A DNA stretch of 64,000 bases. Origin: Cohnella rhizosphaerae (GTDB lineage Bacteria; Bacillota; Bacilli; Paenibacillales; Paenibacillaceae). Location of the stretch: NCBI RefSeq assembly GCF_029525575.1, contig NZ_JAPDIA010000008.1:1860001-1924000 (forward strand), written 5' to 3'. Both the position numbers and the translations under genes were made by a program. The notes beneath the pieces are model-generated. The model ran no database searches, had not been told where the DNA came from, and saw only the letters and a list, made by a program, of their open reading frames with translations. Shown piece after piece: positions 49,938 through 61,570 of this stretch (its first letter is position 1; the number at the start of each line of letters is the position of its first letter).

Positions 49938-51426
49938 ATGCTTAAGGCTATCGTGCATACCGACTGGACAACGGGTACGATCAACAAAAATATTTACGGT
50001 CACTTTTCGGAGCATCTCGGACGATGCATTTACGAAGGCTTGTGGGTCGGAGAAGACGCATCGATTCCGAATACGGACGGCATCCGCAACGACGTGCTCG
50101 AGGCGCTGCGCGAGCTCAAGGTTCCCGTTCTGCGCTGGCCGGGCGGCTGCTTCGCCGACGAATATCACTGGCGCGACGGCATCGGTCCGCGCGAGACCCG
50201 CAAGCGTATGATCAATACGCATTGGGGCGGCGTCGTGGAAAACAACCATTTCGGCACGCACGAGTTTTTCCGCCTTTGCGAGCTGATCGGCGCCGAGCCT
50301 TATATTTGCGGCAACGTGGGCAGCGGCAGCGCGCAAGAGATGTCCGAATGGCTCGAGTATATGACGTTCGAAGGCGAGTCGCCGCTCGCCAATCTTCGCA
50401 GGCAGAACGGGCGCGATAAGCCCTGGAAGCTCAAGTACTTCGGCGTCGGCAATGAAAATTGGGGCTGCGGCGGCAATATGCTGCCCGAATATTACGCCGA
50501 TCTGTACCGGCAGTTCCAGACGTACTGCAGGCAATACGGGGACAACAAGCTGTACAAGATCGCCGGCGGCGCCAACTCGGACGATTACCGCTGGACGGAA
50601 GTGCTGATGCAGAAGGCGGCCGGTCAAATGGACGGGCTGAGCGTGCACTACTACACGGTGCCCGGCAGCTGGCAGGAAAAAGGCTCGGCGACGGCATTCG
50701 ATACGTCCGACTGGGTGAATACGATGCGCAAGGCGCAACATGCGGACGAACTGCTCACCCGGCACGGGACGATCATGGATCAATACGATCCCGAGCGCCG
50801 CGTCGGCCTGATCGTCGACGAGTGGGGCACCTGGCTCGACGTCGAGCCGGGAACGAATCCGGGCTTTTTTGTACCAGCAAAACACGATGCGGGACGCGCT
50901 CGTCGCGGCAACGCATCTCCATATTTTCCACAAGCACTGTCAGCGCGTCCAGATGGCGAACATCGCGCAGCTCGTCAACGTCCTCCAGGCCGTCGTGCTG
51001 ACCGAAGGCGACCGGATGCTGCGAACGCCGACCTATCATGTGCTGAAAATGTACGCGGTCCATCAGGATGCGGAAGCGCTCGCCCTGCACGGCGAATTCG
51101 GAAGCTTCGGCTCGGGTGACGGCAAACCGCTGCCGCATGTAGGCGCGACGGCATCCAGGAAGGACGGCGTCGTGCACGTCAGCCTCTTCAATATGCATCC
51201 TTCGGAGGCGGCAGAGCTCAGACTTGAACTTCGCGGGTCCGACGGCGGGTTCGACCTTGAAGCCCTTGTGCTCACCGGAGAAGGCATGAACGCGCACAAT
51301 ACGTTCGATGCGCCGGATCGCGTCGAGACGAAGCCGCTGACGGGCGTCAAGCAGGACGGCCAAGCCTACCTGGTTCCCCTGCCCGCCGCATCGGTGGCGA
51401 CGATCAGCTTCAAGCCTCGTCCATAA
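49938..51426 (+). CDS. GH51 alpha-L-arabinofuranosidase (frameshifted)
   Basis: Cytoplasmic exo-enzyme removing alpha-L-arabinofuranosyl units from arabino-oligosaccharides; about 495 residues after repair, the usual length. Acid/base Glu173 is in GVGNENWGCGG and nucleophile Glu296 in IVDEWGTW; the barrel motif RWPGGCFADEYHW is present. GGAGGGAG precedes the ATG. Six T (50865-50870) carry one extra base; repair gives NPGFLYQQNTMRDAL. A strong terminator follows. Confidence 0.94.
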
Positions 51427-51428
51427 AC

Positions 51429-51473
51429 AACAAAAGGCTCCATGCGCCGCAGAGGCGCATGGAGCCTTTTGTT
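51429..51473 (+). terminator. Strong bidirectional intrinsic terminator
   Basis: A 20-base stem from AACAAAAGGCTCC to GGAGCCTTTTGTT around a short loop; T-rich on both strands, so it can serve the GH51 gene and the converging small gene. Confidence 0.9.
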
Positions 51474-51480
51474 CAAACCG

Positions 51481-51756
51481 CTACGCGGGCCACTTCGGAC
51501 GGACTTGGGACAACGGATGCGGGCAACGCTCCGCTTTTAGACTGGCCCGCAAGCGCACCAGGCATCCGCAATGCATGCAGGTCGTGCCGTAGGCCAGACT
51601 TTCGCAGCTTGCGCACGCTTCCAGCCTCATTTTATAGCGGTCGTCGTCGATACGGTCTTCCGGCTTGATCCTGGACAGCAGGCGCTCGATCTGCGCGTCC
51701 GTCACCTGTACGCTCGACGTGCAGCCTTTGCAGGCTTCCGCCCTGTTTGCGCTCAT
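51481..51756 (-). CDS. Small cysteine-rich protein, DUF6171-like
   Basis: About 91 residues. Cysteine pairs occur in EACKGC, EACASCESL and TCMHCGCLVRLRA, which suggests zinc binding. The pattern recalls DUF6171; the function is unknown. A weak AAGG site lies about 11 bases before the ATG. It is on the minus strand 62 bases upstream of nothing else and follows the nitrilase gene, possibly in its operon. Confidence 0.65.
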   Translation of the reverse strand: MSANRAEACKGCTSSVQVTDAQIERLLSRIKPEDRIDDDRYKMRLEACASCESLAYGTTCMHCGCLVRLRASLKAERCPHPLSQVRPKWPA

Positions 51757-51892
51757 GAAGTTCACGACCTTTCCAAGGAAATGTCCATGCGTCGTTCCTT
51801 CATGATAGCCCGACCCGCCTTCGCGCGCCATTCACCGGACTGCTCAAAAAAACTGACCGATACACCTCTATTCCGAAACTTAACGATCGCCC

Positions 51893-52841
51893 CTATTTTG
51901 CACCGCCGGGATGCCGCCCGTTCAAAGCGCGCTCCAGATAGTCGTCGAGACGCTCAATATGGAATGCTTCGATCATGTCCAAAACCGTACATTCGTCCGT
52001 TTCGCAGGATATGAGGACGGAGCCCAAGTAACCGGGATCGGCGATTTTTACTTTTGATCCGTATTTCGCCTTGAGCGGCGCGAGCTTGGCCATGTTGTAA
52101 TCGAGATGCACGACCGCGCAGTCGAGATTGACGGTCGTCGTGGCATAATCGAAATAGTTGGTGCTCGATGCCAGCACCTCCCCGACCGGGGACAGCACGG
52201 CGCTCGGCTGGCCGCCTCCGATGGCGCCTACAAAATGGGACCGGCAGGAATACGCCCAATACGGCTGCATCAGGCCGCCATGATACATCGAAGGAAAAAG
52301 AATAAGATCGGGCTTCGCTTCCACGTATTGCAGGCGCAGCCGGTCAAAATTAAGATCGAAGCAGATCGCGCACGCGACCTTCCCGAAGTCGCAGTCGAAT
52401 ACCGGCGCCTCGGTGCCGCAAGCGACGCCGTAATCCTCGATCTCCCCGAGCGTCAGATGGTTTTTGGCGTATTCGCCCGCGAGATCGCCGTTCCGATCGA
52501 TCAGCGCGACCGAATTCCGCCACGATCGGTCTTCCTGCAGCCGCAGCGTCGGATACGCGATATAACAGCGGCGCTCCCGGGCGATATCGGAAAAAAAGCG
52601 CAAAATCCGGTCCCCCCCGGACTTCGCAATATTCATGCGTGCGGGCAGGCGACAAAAACACGTTAAAGGGAATGTCGCAAAATTCAGGCAGCACGATCAA
52701 ATCCGGGCGGTCGGGCAGCACCCGATCCAGCTTTTCCTGCCAATAACGAATCATGCGTTCGACGATCTCCTGCGGCGCCAGCCGCTCGTCAACGTTGAAC
52801 TCCCGGCCGCCGATCGTGCTGATCTTTACATAATTGCTCAT
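51893..52841 (-). CDS. Carbon-nitrogen hydrolase (nitrilase superfamily; frameshifted)
   Basis: About 315 residues after repair. The Glu-Lys-Cys triad is visible: Glu53 in VLPEFCD, Lys in EYAKNHLT and Cys in VACAICFDLNFD. It hydrolyses an amide or nitrile; the substrate is not known. GGGAG precedes the ATG by 8 bases. Seven C (52612-52618) carry one extra base; repair gives EVRGDRILRFFSD. Its place after two Gfo/Idh and lyase genes suggests a role in processing an amide-bearing sugar derivative, which is inference. Confidence 0.87.
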
Positions 52842-52889
52842 CGTTTGAGCTCCCTTCGCCCCCAAGCTTCAAGCGGCCGGCGCGATCGC

Positions 52890-53892
52890 TTACCGCAGGG
52901 CGGCCTGCCCGCTTTGAATCAGCGCGCGAATCGGCTCCGGCATGCCGCTTTTTTACGGACTTTACCGCCTGCAGGATCATCAGCGTCGCGTACAGTCCGT
53001 CCATATGGTTGATCGGCGGCTCCGCATCCTGTCTCAGACTTTCGATGAACGCTTTGTTCTCCTCGAGAATGCCGGTTTCCTTGCCGCGATACACGATCGT
53101 CTCCTTGCCTTCCTCGCTGTAAGTCAGCGTCGTCAAGCGGTCGGATATCGTAATGGATTTGTTCTCCGCGAACAGCTGCATATAAAACTTGCTGACGAAG
53201 GGCGGACAGTTGGAATCGCCCTGGATCAAATTGCCGGTCACATGGCCGTCGAAGCGGAATATCGCGGCGATATTGTCCACCACCGCGTTCGGCTGGTAAA
53301 AATTCGCCCCGGACGCGTATACGTCGATCGGGTCCTTGCCGACCATAAACCGCATGATGTCGGCCGAATGACAGCCTTGCGACAGCACATTGCCGCCCCC
53401 GAACGTCGGATCGTTCGCCCATATGTCCGCAGGCCACTTGTCGTCCATCATCTGCATGCTGACGAGCAGCGGCTCCGGGATCAGCTCTTTCGCTTTTAAC
53501 AGCATATCATAATAACGCATTTTGAACGCCGTCATGACCTTTTTCCCGCTTCGTCTGACGGCCTCGTCGATGCGCAGGCAGTCTTCAACGTTCATTGCCA
53601 GCGGCTTCTCCACGAACACATGCTTGCCCGCCGCGAGCGCTCTGATGCAATAATCGGCATGCGAATTGTGCATGGTCGATATATAGATCGCATCGATCGA
53701 TTCGTCGGCGAACAGCCGGTCGGCGTCCGCCGTCGCATAGTCGCCGCCGAATTCCGCAAGCAAGCTGCGGGCGTTAGCCTCGTTGACGTCGCAATACGCG
53801 ACCATATCCATACCGTCGAGCTGACGGATGCATTCCGCATGAATTTTACCGTTTTGACCGCAACCGATCAGTCCGGCTCTCAAATTTCGCAA
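52890..53892 (-). CDS. Gfo/Idh/MocA dehydrogenase (frameshifted near end)
   Basis: About 333 residues after repair. Rossmann start LRAGLIGCGQNGKIHAECI, the family EKP motif in HVFVEKPLAMN, and GGGNVLSQGCHSADIMRFMV with the catalytic His. TTG start at 53892 with GGAG 9 bases upstream. Six T (52949-52954) carry one extra base; repair gives the end SGMPEPIRALIQSGQAALR. In the middle of the locus 3 operon. Confidence 0.88.
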
Positions 53893-53963
53893 CGTTGATC
53901 TCTCCCATTTTACAGAGCATGTAATATTCTGCGGCGGTTCGTCCGCGAAATCCCCGAGACGGA

Positions 53964-56636
53964 TCAGACGCTTCGAAGGAAGGCTTGCCATGGACTGTGG
54001 CTGACGGGGTTCAACGGATCGTGCGTCCAGTCGCCGATATCCAAACCCGCAGCCGACGCCATGCAATCGTTCGTTGACGCAAAAACCGTCCCCTGAAGCC
54101 CGTTTTCGTCAAGCTTCAGTTCGATGTCCACCGGTCGATTAAAAACCGCTTCGCATTCCCTCGCCCTCAATTGCCGCAAGCCGATCGCCGTCAGTCGACG
54201 ACTTTCCGGGTCCGAGACGATCGCTTCCGCCAGAACTTCGCAATCCTGCAGCTTCACGATCCCCCCCGCTTCCGAACACCACGCTGGCTCCGCCCGCAAA
54301 CGAAACGGCGCCTTCCCGGCCCTCCCGGCCTGCTTCCGCCGAGATCTCGCCCGGCGTCGACGTAATGGCGAAGAGGAAGGCGCCCCGCTCGACCTGCGAG
54401 GGATATGCCAGGCGCCAGCGTTTGTAATGCGGAAACCGGCCGAAGCGAATGTCCTGTTCGTCGGGATTGCCGTTCAAGCCGTATATATAAGTCGGATGCC
54501 ATACCGGCTCCTCGATTTTAACGTCAAGCTCATTATTCCCGCCCAGTACGGCGACGAATATTTCGCCTTTCTCGTCGTCGCTGAGACCTTTGTCCCCGTC
54601 CTTGATGCCGGCGATAAGGTTGGCTTGCCCGCCCGTAAGCCGGTAGCTGCCCGCGCCGAGATCTGTAACGGAACCCGAGCAATGCAGATGCGTCGCGAAA
54701 CGAAGGGGACGATGGCCTTCGAACGAATCGGATACAAGGATGGCGCCCGTATGCCGGTCCGCGACGACGATCCGCTCGGCCTGCTTCACCTCATGCTTGG
54801 GATGAATCTCGCTCGTAATGACGGCATGCGCATAAATGAACCGTTCGCCGATCAGGCTTCGGCGGATATAAGAGCTTTTCTCCGGTCCGACATTTCCGTT
54901 CAAATACTGGCCTTGCGTATAGCAGCCTCCGTCGTCGAAGCACATTGCGTTGCATAGCGAGCTGTCCAGTCCGTAGGAACCGATGTCCACCAGAACCGGA
55001 CTGCCGTCGACGGTCAGTTGGATGCCTCCCATGGACGGCGGAAATTCGCGATTGTGCGACTGGATGTTAAAGCTTACGGAACGGCCCGCTTTAAGTCCGG
55101 CGGTAAACGAACCGGCGATCGGCCCCCCCGGATGCGAACGTGATCATGCCGATGTCCTTGGCATAAAAAAGGCCGCTTCGGATACGACGCAGCCGGGCCT
55201 TCCTGCCGAGGCGCGTACAGCAGATCGAACAGGCCCAGGTCGACGTCTCCCGCCGTTTTCCGCTCCTGGTCCACGAAGGTCCGATAGATCGAATCGATCT
55301 CCGGCGTCGGATGGAACCGGCTCAAATACGCCGACAGAAAGCGATGCTCCCTCGTTCGCAGGCCCCGCTGCATCTCCTGGCTGTTGGGCGCATTGAAGCA
55401 GGCCAGCATCGCGTGGCCGAGACGATCCAGGAAGGAGCTCCGGTCAAGCTCAGGACGCTGTCCGCCGAACGTATGCGCGGCAGCCAAATAACGGATCAAA
55501 TGGAAGGGGAAGTAGGTGACCCAAACGTTTTTACCGTCTTGCGGGAATAAGCGAAGGCTCTCGGTAAACAGCCCGTGGAAAAACGGAAGGGCCTTCCGGG
55601 CTTCTTCAAGGTCGTCATAGAAAGCCATGCACGCGATCGCCGTGCCGTTCCACGTGCCGAGCGAATGCGGCTCCGGCGTCGGACAGCCCATATAGGCGCG
55701 CTGCAGAACGGTAAAGTCGTACAATTTGCGAATATAAGTCCCGACCTTTTCCTTCATGCGCGACCGCTCTTCCGCGTCGAACAGCTCGGCGCACCAGTCC
55801 CGCGCGAGTCCGATCGCATACAGCTTCAGAGCGATGCCGCGGTCGTTCTCTCCGCCCATGACGAGCGGGTCCGCTTTTCCCGACCAGGTTGCCATCCGGC
55901 ACAGCTCGTTAACTTTGGATCGGACGATCTCGCCGATGTCCCGGTCCTTCGTCACCAGATAGGCCAGGCAGACAAGGTCGAACTCGGAGCTGCCGGGCGC
56001 TCCGTACTTAATCCGGTCGACGATCGCGCGAAATGAAGGGCTGTCCGCCAATCGATCACGCAGCCGCTCCGCTTCGTCCGAATTCACGAAAACGCGCGGA
56101 TGCCCCTTTTCCGCAGGGGCCAGCTCGCGCGGCGCGCGGTCGTCCTTTCGGATCTCGATGAACTTGATGCGCCGCCAATCGATCCGAGAACGGTCGCGCT
56201 CGACGAATTCAAGCACGAGCTCGGTCTCGCCGTCTTCGGCTTCAAAGCCAAAATCGGCATTCAGCCTGCTGTTCTCGATATCTTCCGGACCGGGCATGTC
56301 GAACCACATGCCGCCTATCCGCCTGCCGTTCACGAACGTTCTGGCCATCGGCATCGCCATGACGCCGGTCAGATGGTCGAAATCCCACGGACCGACAGGA
56401 TCGAGCTTGCCGTCGGGCACCCGCACCATCGGGATCATCGCCGTATCCATATCAAAAGCGCCGTTCAGCGTCTGCAGCTTGCATCGATATAACCCCGGAG
56501 GCAAAGAAACCCTCAGTCGAATCCGTGCGTCGTCCGCTTCGATATCCGTCAGCCTTCCGGTCACGTCGCGCCATTCCGTCCCGTCGAACCGGCTCGGCGA
56601 AGGCTGCAAATAGGCGATCAAGTCGCTGTTGAGCAC
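53964..56636 (-). CDS. Heparinase II/III-like polysaccharide lyase (three frameshifts)
   Basis: About 889 residues after repair. The N-terminal beta-sandwich is followed by an (alpha/alpha) toroid (about residues 190-480) with LGTWNGTAIACMAFYDDLEE, then a C-terminal beta-sandwich with SHNREFPPSMGGIQLTVDG. The layout matches heparinase II/III-type lyases, which cleave uronic-acid-containing polysaccharides by beta-elimination. No signal peptide is seen, so it may act inside on imported oligosaccharides. GTG start. Extra bases lie in six A (55165-55170) and seven C twice (55123-55129, 54261-54267). Confidence 0.78.
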
Positions 56637-56637
56637 G

Positions 56638-57644
56638 CTAAAGTCCCCCCCTGCTGCTGGTTTAAAGCTACTTCCTGTCCGCTGCGGTGCGAGGCGTATA
56701 TCGCCTGCACCGCGCTAACGACGCTCTTGCTGTATTCGCCCGAGCATTCGGGAACTGCGTCTGCGCGGATGCAGTCCAGCAGATCGCGATACTGAAGGAC
56801 GAACGGCGGCTCGTTCTGAATCGTCTCCACTTGACGGTATTCGCCGGAGCGGCCGACCCAGAGCCCGGCGCCGGTTCGCAGCTTCAGCATGCCCTCCGTG
56901 AAAACCAATTCCGTCTCGTCTCTGTTCACGCCGCCGTATCCGCTCTGGCTGATGACGCAAGGCAATCCCCTGTCCGTCCGGACAAACGCCGTCAAGCTGC
57001 CTTCAATGTCTCCCCGGGTGCCGTAAAAGCTGACCGACGCTTTGACTTGCGCGATCTTGCTGTCCGTCAGCCATTGGATCCGGTCGATGGCGTGCGAGCC
57101 GAGATTCATCGCGATCCCGCCGCCTGACTTGGCGGTCTCGAAAAACCAGCCGGGCCGGCTGTCGGCATAATAATCGACATGGCGCACGTCATTGATCATC
57201 ACCAATTTTCCGAGCTGCCCGCTTTCGATCATTTCCCTGGCTTTGATATTTTCGGCAAAATAATGCTGCGTATGGCCGACCATGAGCTTCACCTTGCGGT
57301 CGTTCACGACGCCGATGATTTCGTCGCAATCTTCGGCGCGGATCGCCATCGGCTTTTCCAACAAAATATGGCAGCCGCTCTGCGCGCACCAGATGGCGCA
57401 GTCCCGATGCAAATGATGCGGCAGCGTAATAACGACGATATCCGGCTTCTCCTTCTCCACCATGAGACGGTAATCGGTATAGGCGCGAATCGTATGCTGG
57501 CGCGCGGCTTCCCCGGCCCGATCCCCGTCGATGTCGGCGATCGCGACCGCCTCGATCTCATCCATACCCGCCAGCGCCTGCAGATGCAGAGCGCTGATCG
57601 CGCCGGCCCCGATGATGGCAGGCCTTATAAGGGGGCTGCTTCAT
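56638..57644 (-). CDS. Gfo/Idh/MocA dehydrogenase (two frameshifts)
   Basis: About 334 residues after repair. Rossmann motif AIIGAGAISALHLQALAG, EKP motif in HILLEKPMAIR, and SGGGIAMNLGSHAIDRIQWL. The N-terminus is restored by removing one base from five G (57631-57635), making an ATG at 57644 that overlaps the upstream stop (ATGA). A run of seven C (56645-56651) probably also holds an extra base, in which case the stop is at 56638, directly before the lyase GTG; as given the frame ends at 56618. Confidence 0.87.
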
Positions 57645-59678
57645 TGCTCGCGGTCTCCGATCGCGCTCGGCACGTCTCCCCATGCCACCGTCAGATCCGC
57701 CCAGGGAAAGAAGGAAGGAATCGACTCAAAGGGCTCGTTCAAAAACGGCAGCGCCTCGGCCGGCACGCCATCGATGGCCGCCACGGGCTGTTCGACGCGA
57801 GCGCCGTCGATCGCGGCGAAGCGGCTGGTCATGGCTCCCGGGCTCCAGGACGTCTCGAGCTCAAGCGGCTGCCTTCGCGATCCGGCAGGTCGTCTGTACC
57901 TGACCCGGCGCGTCGTCCAGAAGTAGTCGGTAAATTGAACGGCCTCAAGCTCCGCCGCGAACGCGGCCGGCGAGTCGTATTCCGACACGCTCGCATGCTC
58001 GGCCGCGAAGCCCCCGAACATCATACGAAGCTCTTCCCGTGTGAAGCTGCGCGCTTCCCCTTCATATAAATGAGTGCGGATAAATTGATACTTTCCGTTC
58101 GATTCCAGACGGATCGCCACCGGCTGCCGGTCCCGGGTGTAGGCCATCGGCCGGAAGGCGGAGAGCAGCCTGCCGGTACGGCATACGATCCACTGCCCAT
58201 GCGCCACTTCGCCGGACCACTCCTGCCGCGGCACGCCGCCGACGATCAGCTCGTCTACGCCCCCGCCGTGCCCGGACAGGACGATCAGCTCGCTGATCGC
58301 CGACAGCGGCTTGCGGGCCGCGGTCTCGTCGAACGAGGGATGCGGATGCGTGAGCACGAGCGCCGTAGACCCGGACTGAATCGTAAACGTATTGGCGCAG
58401 GAGCGGACAATATCGGCTTCCCCCCGCGTTCGCATATTCGCGGTCCCCATCCTTCGCCCGGACGATCGTCCCCGGCACCTCGTCATTGACGACCAGCTTC
58501 GTGAAGATCGTGCCGATATCCCGGTAGGCGTCGACAATCTCCTTACGCTTATAGGTAACGAAGTAGCTGTTGTTCTGCTCCATGCTGCCGAACGGCGCGC
58601 TGGACGTCCCGAGCGCATAATCGGGGAACAGCGCCGTCTCGATCCGGCTCGACCGCGCCAGAAAGTCCGTTCCTTCGCCGGCGCCCAATTCGCAAGAAGC
58701 GACCGCCCTGAAGGGATACGGCTTGGCCTCGAACAGCCGCAAGGCCGTGTCGGGGATATGGTACTCGCCGCCGGCGAACCAGCAGAACTGCGCGACGTTA
58801 AACGGAACGTCGCCCATATGGTGAAGGACGAGGTCGTCCGGCTTGTCGAACAGCAGCATCGGCGACGGATGGACACGGTCGCCGAGACAGAACCACAGCA
58901 GGCCGGAGATGCAGCTGGCGTGCGCAGCGTTGTCTACCGTATAGGCGCGGGAATAAGGCCCTGCAAGCACGCCCATCTCCGGATGGAACCGGGCGGCCAG
59001 ATCGATCCAAAGCCGCCGCTCGATCCCGAGCGCCAGCGCGCGCGCTTCCTCGTCCTCGGCGTGCTCGGCGATCTCGCCCATGGCGCGAATCGTCAGTCCG
59101 GTATACGTAGGCGAGTTGAACTCGCTGTTGATGCCGCTGCGGACGAGCATCGCCCTGAACTGCCTGAGATTCCAGATGCCGTAGTCCACCGCTTCGCGGT
59201 TGCCCAGAAGTTGTCCGCCCAGAATGAGACCGGCCGTCGCTTTGGCCGGCATATTGTCGTTGTAGCCGTGGAACTGAAAGTCCGGCTGGCGGTTGCCCGG
59301 CTTGAAGGAAAAGCCGTCCCGCACCAGAGACGCGAGCTCGTCGCGCACGACAGCCGACATCTTATCGCGGTGCGCGATTAACAGGCTGGCGGCGATGTTG
59401 GTATTGAAAATATTGAACCGTATGTCCCCGTAGCTTTCCGTCTCGCCTTTGCCTGCGATCGCATTCGCCCATTCGGCTTCTCCCGCCGCATATAACGCGC
59501 CTGCGAGCCAATATCGTTCCCTCGTATGAGGCGGCGTGGTGTCGGCCGTCCATGTGCCTTCTCGGTCGTACCATTCGCCGGCGGCTTCGACAACCTTCGT
59601 CGTGAACAAGCGCGTTCTCTCGCGGAAACGATGTCCGCTTCCATGACCGGAGCGCGCGTCTGCCTGATTTTCGAGCAT
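57641..59678 (-). CDS. Predicted toroid-type glycan-active enzyme (frameshifted)
   Basis: About 678 residues after repair, no signal peptide. The N-terminal 400 residues look helical with repeated aromatic patches (FQFHGYNDNMPAKATAGLIL, LAGPYSRAYTVDNAAHASC), like an (alpha/alpha)6 toroid; the C-terminal third looks beta-rich. I do not recognise the family; a lyase or unsaturated-glycan hydrolase role is suggested only by its position beside the heparinase-like gene. AGGAGG precedes the ATG by 8 bases. Six C (58420-58425) carry one extra base; repair gives YANAGEADIVRSC. Confidence 0.7.
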
Positions 59679-59697
59679 CGGGATTCCTCCTGTCCGC

Positions 59698-60534
59698 TTA
59701 CCCCTTGACGGAGCCCAGCGTGGCTCCTTCCATAATCCATCTCTGGAAAAACATAAAGATCAATACCGAAGGGATCATCGTGATGATGACGCCGGCGAAC
59801 AGCGTCACCCAGTCGTTGGTGTACTGCATCAGCATATTGGCATGATAAATGTTGACGCCGATCGTGTATTTGTCCGAATCGCTCAAATAGATGAAAGGCT
59901 CCAGAAAGGAATTGTACAGCCCGATAAACTTGAATATGGCGACCGTGACGATGCCCGGCATGGCGAGCGGCATAATGATGCGAATAAACATTTTGAAGAT
60001 CGACGCGCCGTCGATCGTCCCGCTCTCCTCCAGCTCCCGCGGCAGCGACCGCATGAATCCGCCGAGCAGCATGAGGAAAAAGACGCTCTCGCCGAGGCAA
60101 TTGAGCACGATCAGGCCGGTCAGACTGTTGGTCAAATGCAGGTCGCGCATGAGGATATACTGCGGGATCAGCGCATTGATGCCCGGCAGGAACAAAGAGA
60201 GCATGATCATGGCCCAGATGAATTTCCTGCCCTTGAATTCGATGCGGGTGAGCGCATAGGCGTTCAATGCGGTCAGGAACGTGCCGATCAGCAGACTCGC
60301 GCCGACGTAATACAGCGTGTTCAGCATTGCGTTCAGCAGGTTGTAGTTAAGCCATGCCTTCTTGTAATTGGCCCATTGGAGCTTTTCCGGGAACGCCCAT
60401 ACGTTTTGGAAAAACTCAGGGTTCGTTTTAAGCGATTCATACAGATCCCATACGATTGGAAACAGAATGGTTAACGACCAGACGATGAGCACCAGCCACC
60501 AGAACAGGTCGATCATATTGCGCCGTTCCTTCAT
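59698..60534 (-). CDS. CUT1 sugar permease, MalG type
   Basis: Intact, 278 residues with six membrane segments and EAA loop LEESGTIDGASIFKMFIRII, ending ATLGSVKG. GGTGG precedes the ATG. Second permease of sugar locus 3; 19 bases after it the toroid-type enzyme begins, so transport and degradation are co-expressed. Confidence 0.93.
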   Translation of the reverse strand: MKERRNMIDLFWWLVLIVWSLTILFPIVWDLYESLKTNPEFFQNVWAFPEKLQWANYKKAWLNYNLLNAMLNTLYYVGASLLIGTFLTALNAYALTRIEFKGRKFIWAMIMLSLFLPGINALIPQYILMRDLHLTNSLTGLIVLNCLGESVFFLMLLGGFMRSLPRELEESGTIDGASIFKMFIRIIMPLAMPGIVTVAIFKFIGLYNSFLEPFIYLSDSDKYTIGVNIYHANMLMQYTNDWVTLFAGVIITMIPSVLIFMFFQRWIMEGATLGSVKG

Positions 60535-60546
60535 GGTCCACCACCT

Positions 60547-61473
60547 TTAATATTCGTAGCCGCGGTCCGGCAAAAGCTTGTCTACCACCAGCTTGGCGCT
60601 GACCAGGATGAAGAACAGGAACATGCCGATCGCCGAGGCGTAGCCGTAGTTTTGTACCTGCTCCCCGAAGGCCATGTTGAACATATACAGCCCGATGACG
60701 TCGGTGGAGCCTGCCGGACCGCCGCGCGTGAGGATCAGGACCAGATCGAGGCTTTTCAGCGTTCCGAGCACGAGGAAGATGGCGCTCACCCGGATCAGCG
60801 GCGTAATGAGCGGGATCGTGATGCGGAACAACCGGGTCATATGACTGGCCCCTTCCAGGATGGCGGACTCGTACAGCGACTTGGGAATCGTGGTCATGGC
60901 GTTCATGAAAATGACGATATAAAGCCCGACGCCCGCCCATACGTACGGAGGCAGCACCGCATACATCGCCGTCCGCGTGTCCCCCAGCCAATAAAAGCCG
61001 TTCATGTCGATGCCGAACACCTTCAGCAGCGCATTCAGCAGGCCGAAGCTGCCGTCGTAGATAAATGCCCACAGCAAGGAGACGACCACGGTGGACAGAA
61101 CGTTCGGGAAGAAGAAGAGCACTTTGAATACGGAAGTTCCCTTGTACCCTTTGTTCGTCAGAAGATAGGACAGCACCAGGGAAATCAAGATGACGCAAAT
61201 CGGTACGGTAGCCATATAGAACAAATTGTGACCGAGCGCCCGCCATACGTAGCGATCGTTGAACAGGCGAACGTAATTTTCAAAGTAAATGAATTTCGGC
61301 TTCGTTATGCCGTTCCAATCAAGAAGCGAGTAATAGATCGACAACAGATTGGGATACAGCGCAAACAGCAGGTAACCGCCAAAGGTCGGCACGATGGCAA
61401 AGGTCAAAAAAGATCCATTTTTGAACATTCGCCTTTTGCAGCAAACTCCTTCGCTTTTGACCTTTTCCGTCAC
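60547..61473 (-). CDS. CUT1 sugar permease, MalF type
   Basis: Intact, 308 residues from a GTG at 61473 or 293 from the ATG at 61428, which has AAAAGG nearby; neither site is strong. Six membrane segments and EAA loop LYESAILEGASHMTRLFRIT. It follows the binding-protein gene after a terminator (61528-61554). Confidence 0.92.
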   Translation of the reverse strand: MTEKVKSEGVCCKRRMFKNGSFLTFAIVPTFGGYLLFALYPNLLSIYYSLLDWNGITKPKFIYFENYVRLFNDRYVWRALGHNLFYMATVPICVILISLVLSYLLTNKGYKGTSVFKVLFFFPNVLSTVVVSLLWAFIYDGSFGLLNALLKVFGIDMNGFYWLGDTRTAMYAVLPPYVWAGVGLYIVIFMNAMTTIPKSLYESAILEGASHMTRLFRITIPLITPLIRVSAIFLVLGTLKSLDLVLILTRGGPAGSTDVIGLYMFNMAFGEQVQNYGYASAIGMFLFFILVSAKLVVDKLLPDRGYEY

Positions 61474-61527
61474 GATCCGTTCGAAGCGTAGTCAAGGTTC
61501 AGCGCTCCTTTCTTGAGGTCGGCCGAT

Positions 61528-61554
61528 AAAAAAGGAGGGGGAGACCCCCCTCCT
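61528..61554 (-). terminator. Intrinsic terminator between binding protein and permease genes
   Basis: Minus-strand stem AGGAGGGGG/CCCCCTCCT with a 4-base loop and six T. Partial read-through would give the usual excess of binding protein over permeases. Confidence 0.85.
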
Positions 61555-61570
61555 CGGCGGATAATGCTTT

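Noticed and set aside
51893..52841. Possible toxin-antitoxin or phage function around the nitrilase and the cysteine-rich small protein
   Set aside because: Neither protein has features of such systems; both fit the metabolic neighbourhood or remain unknown.
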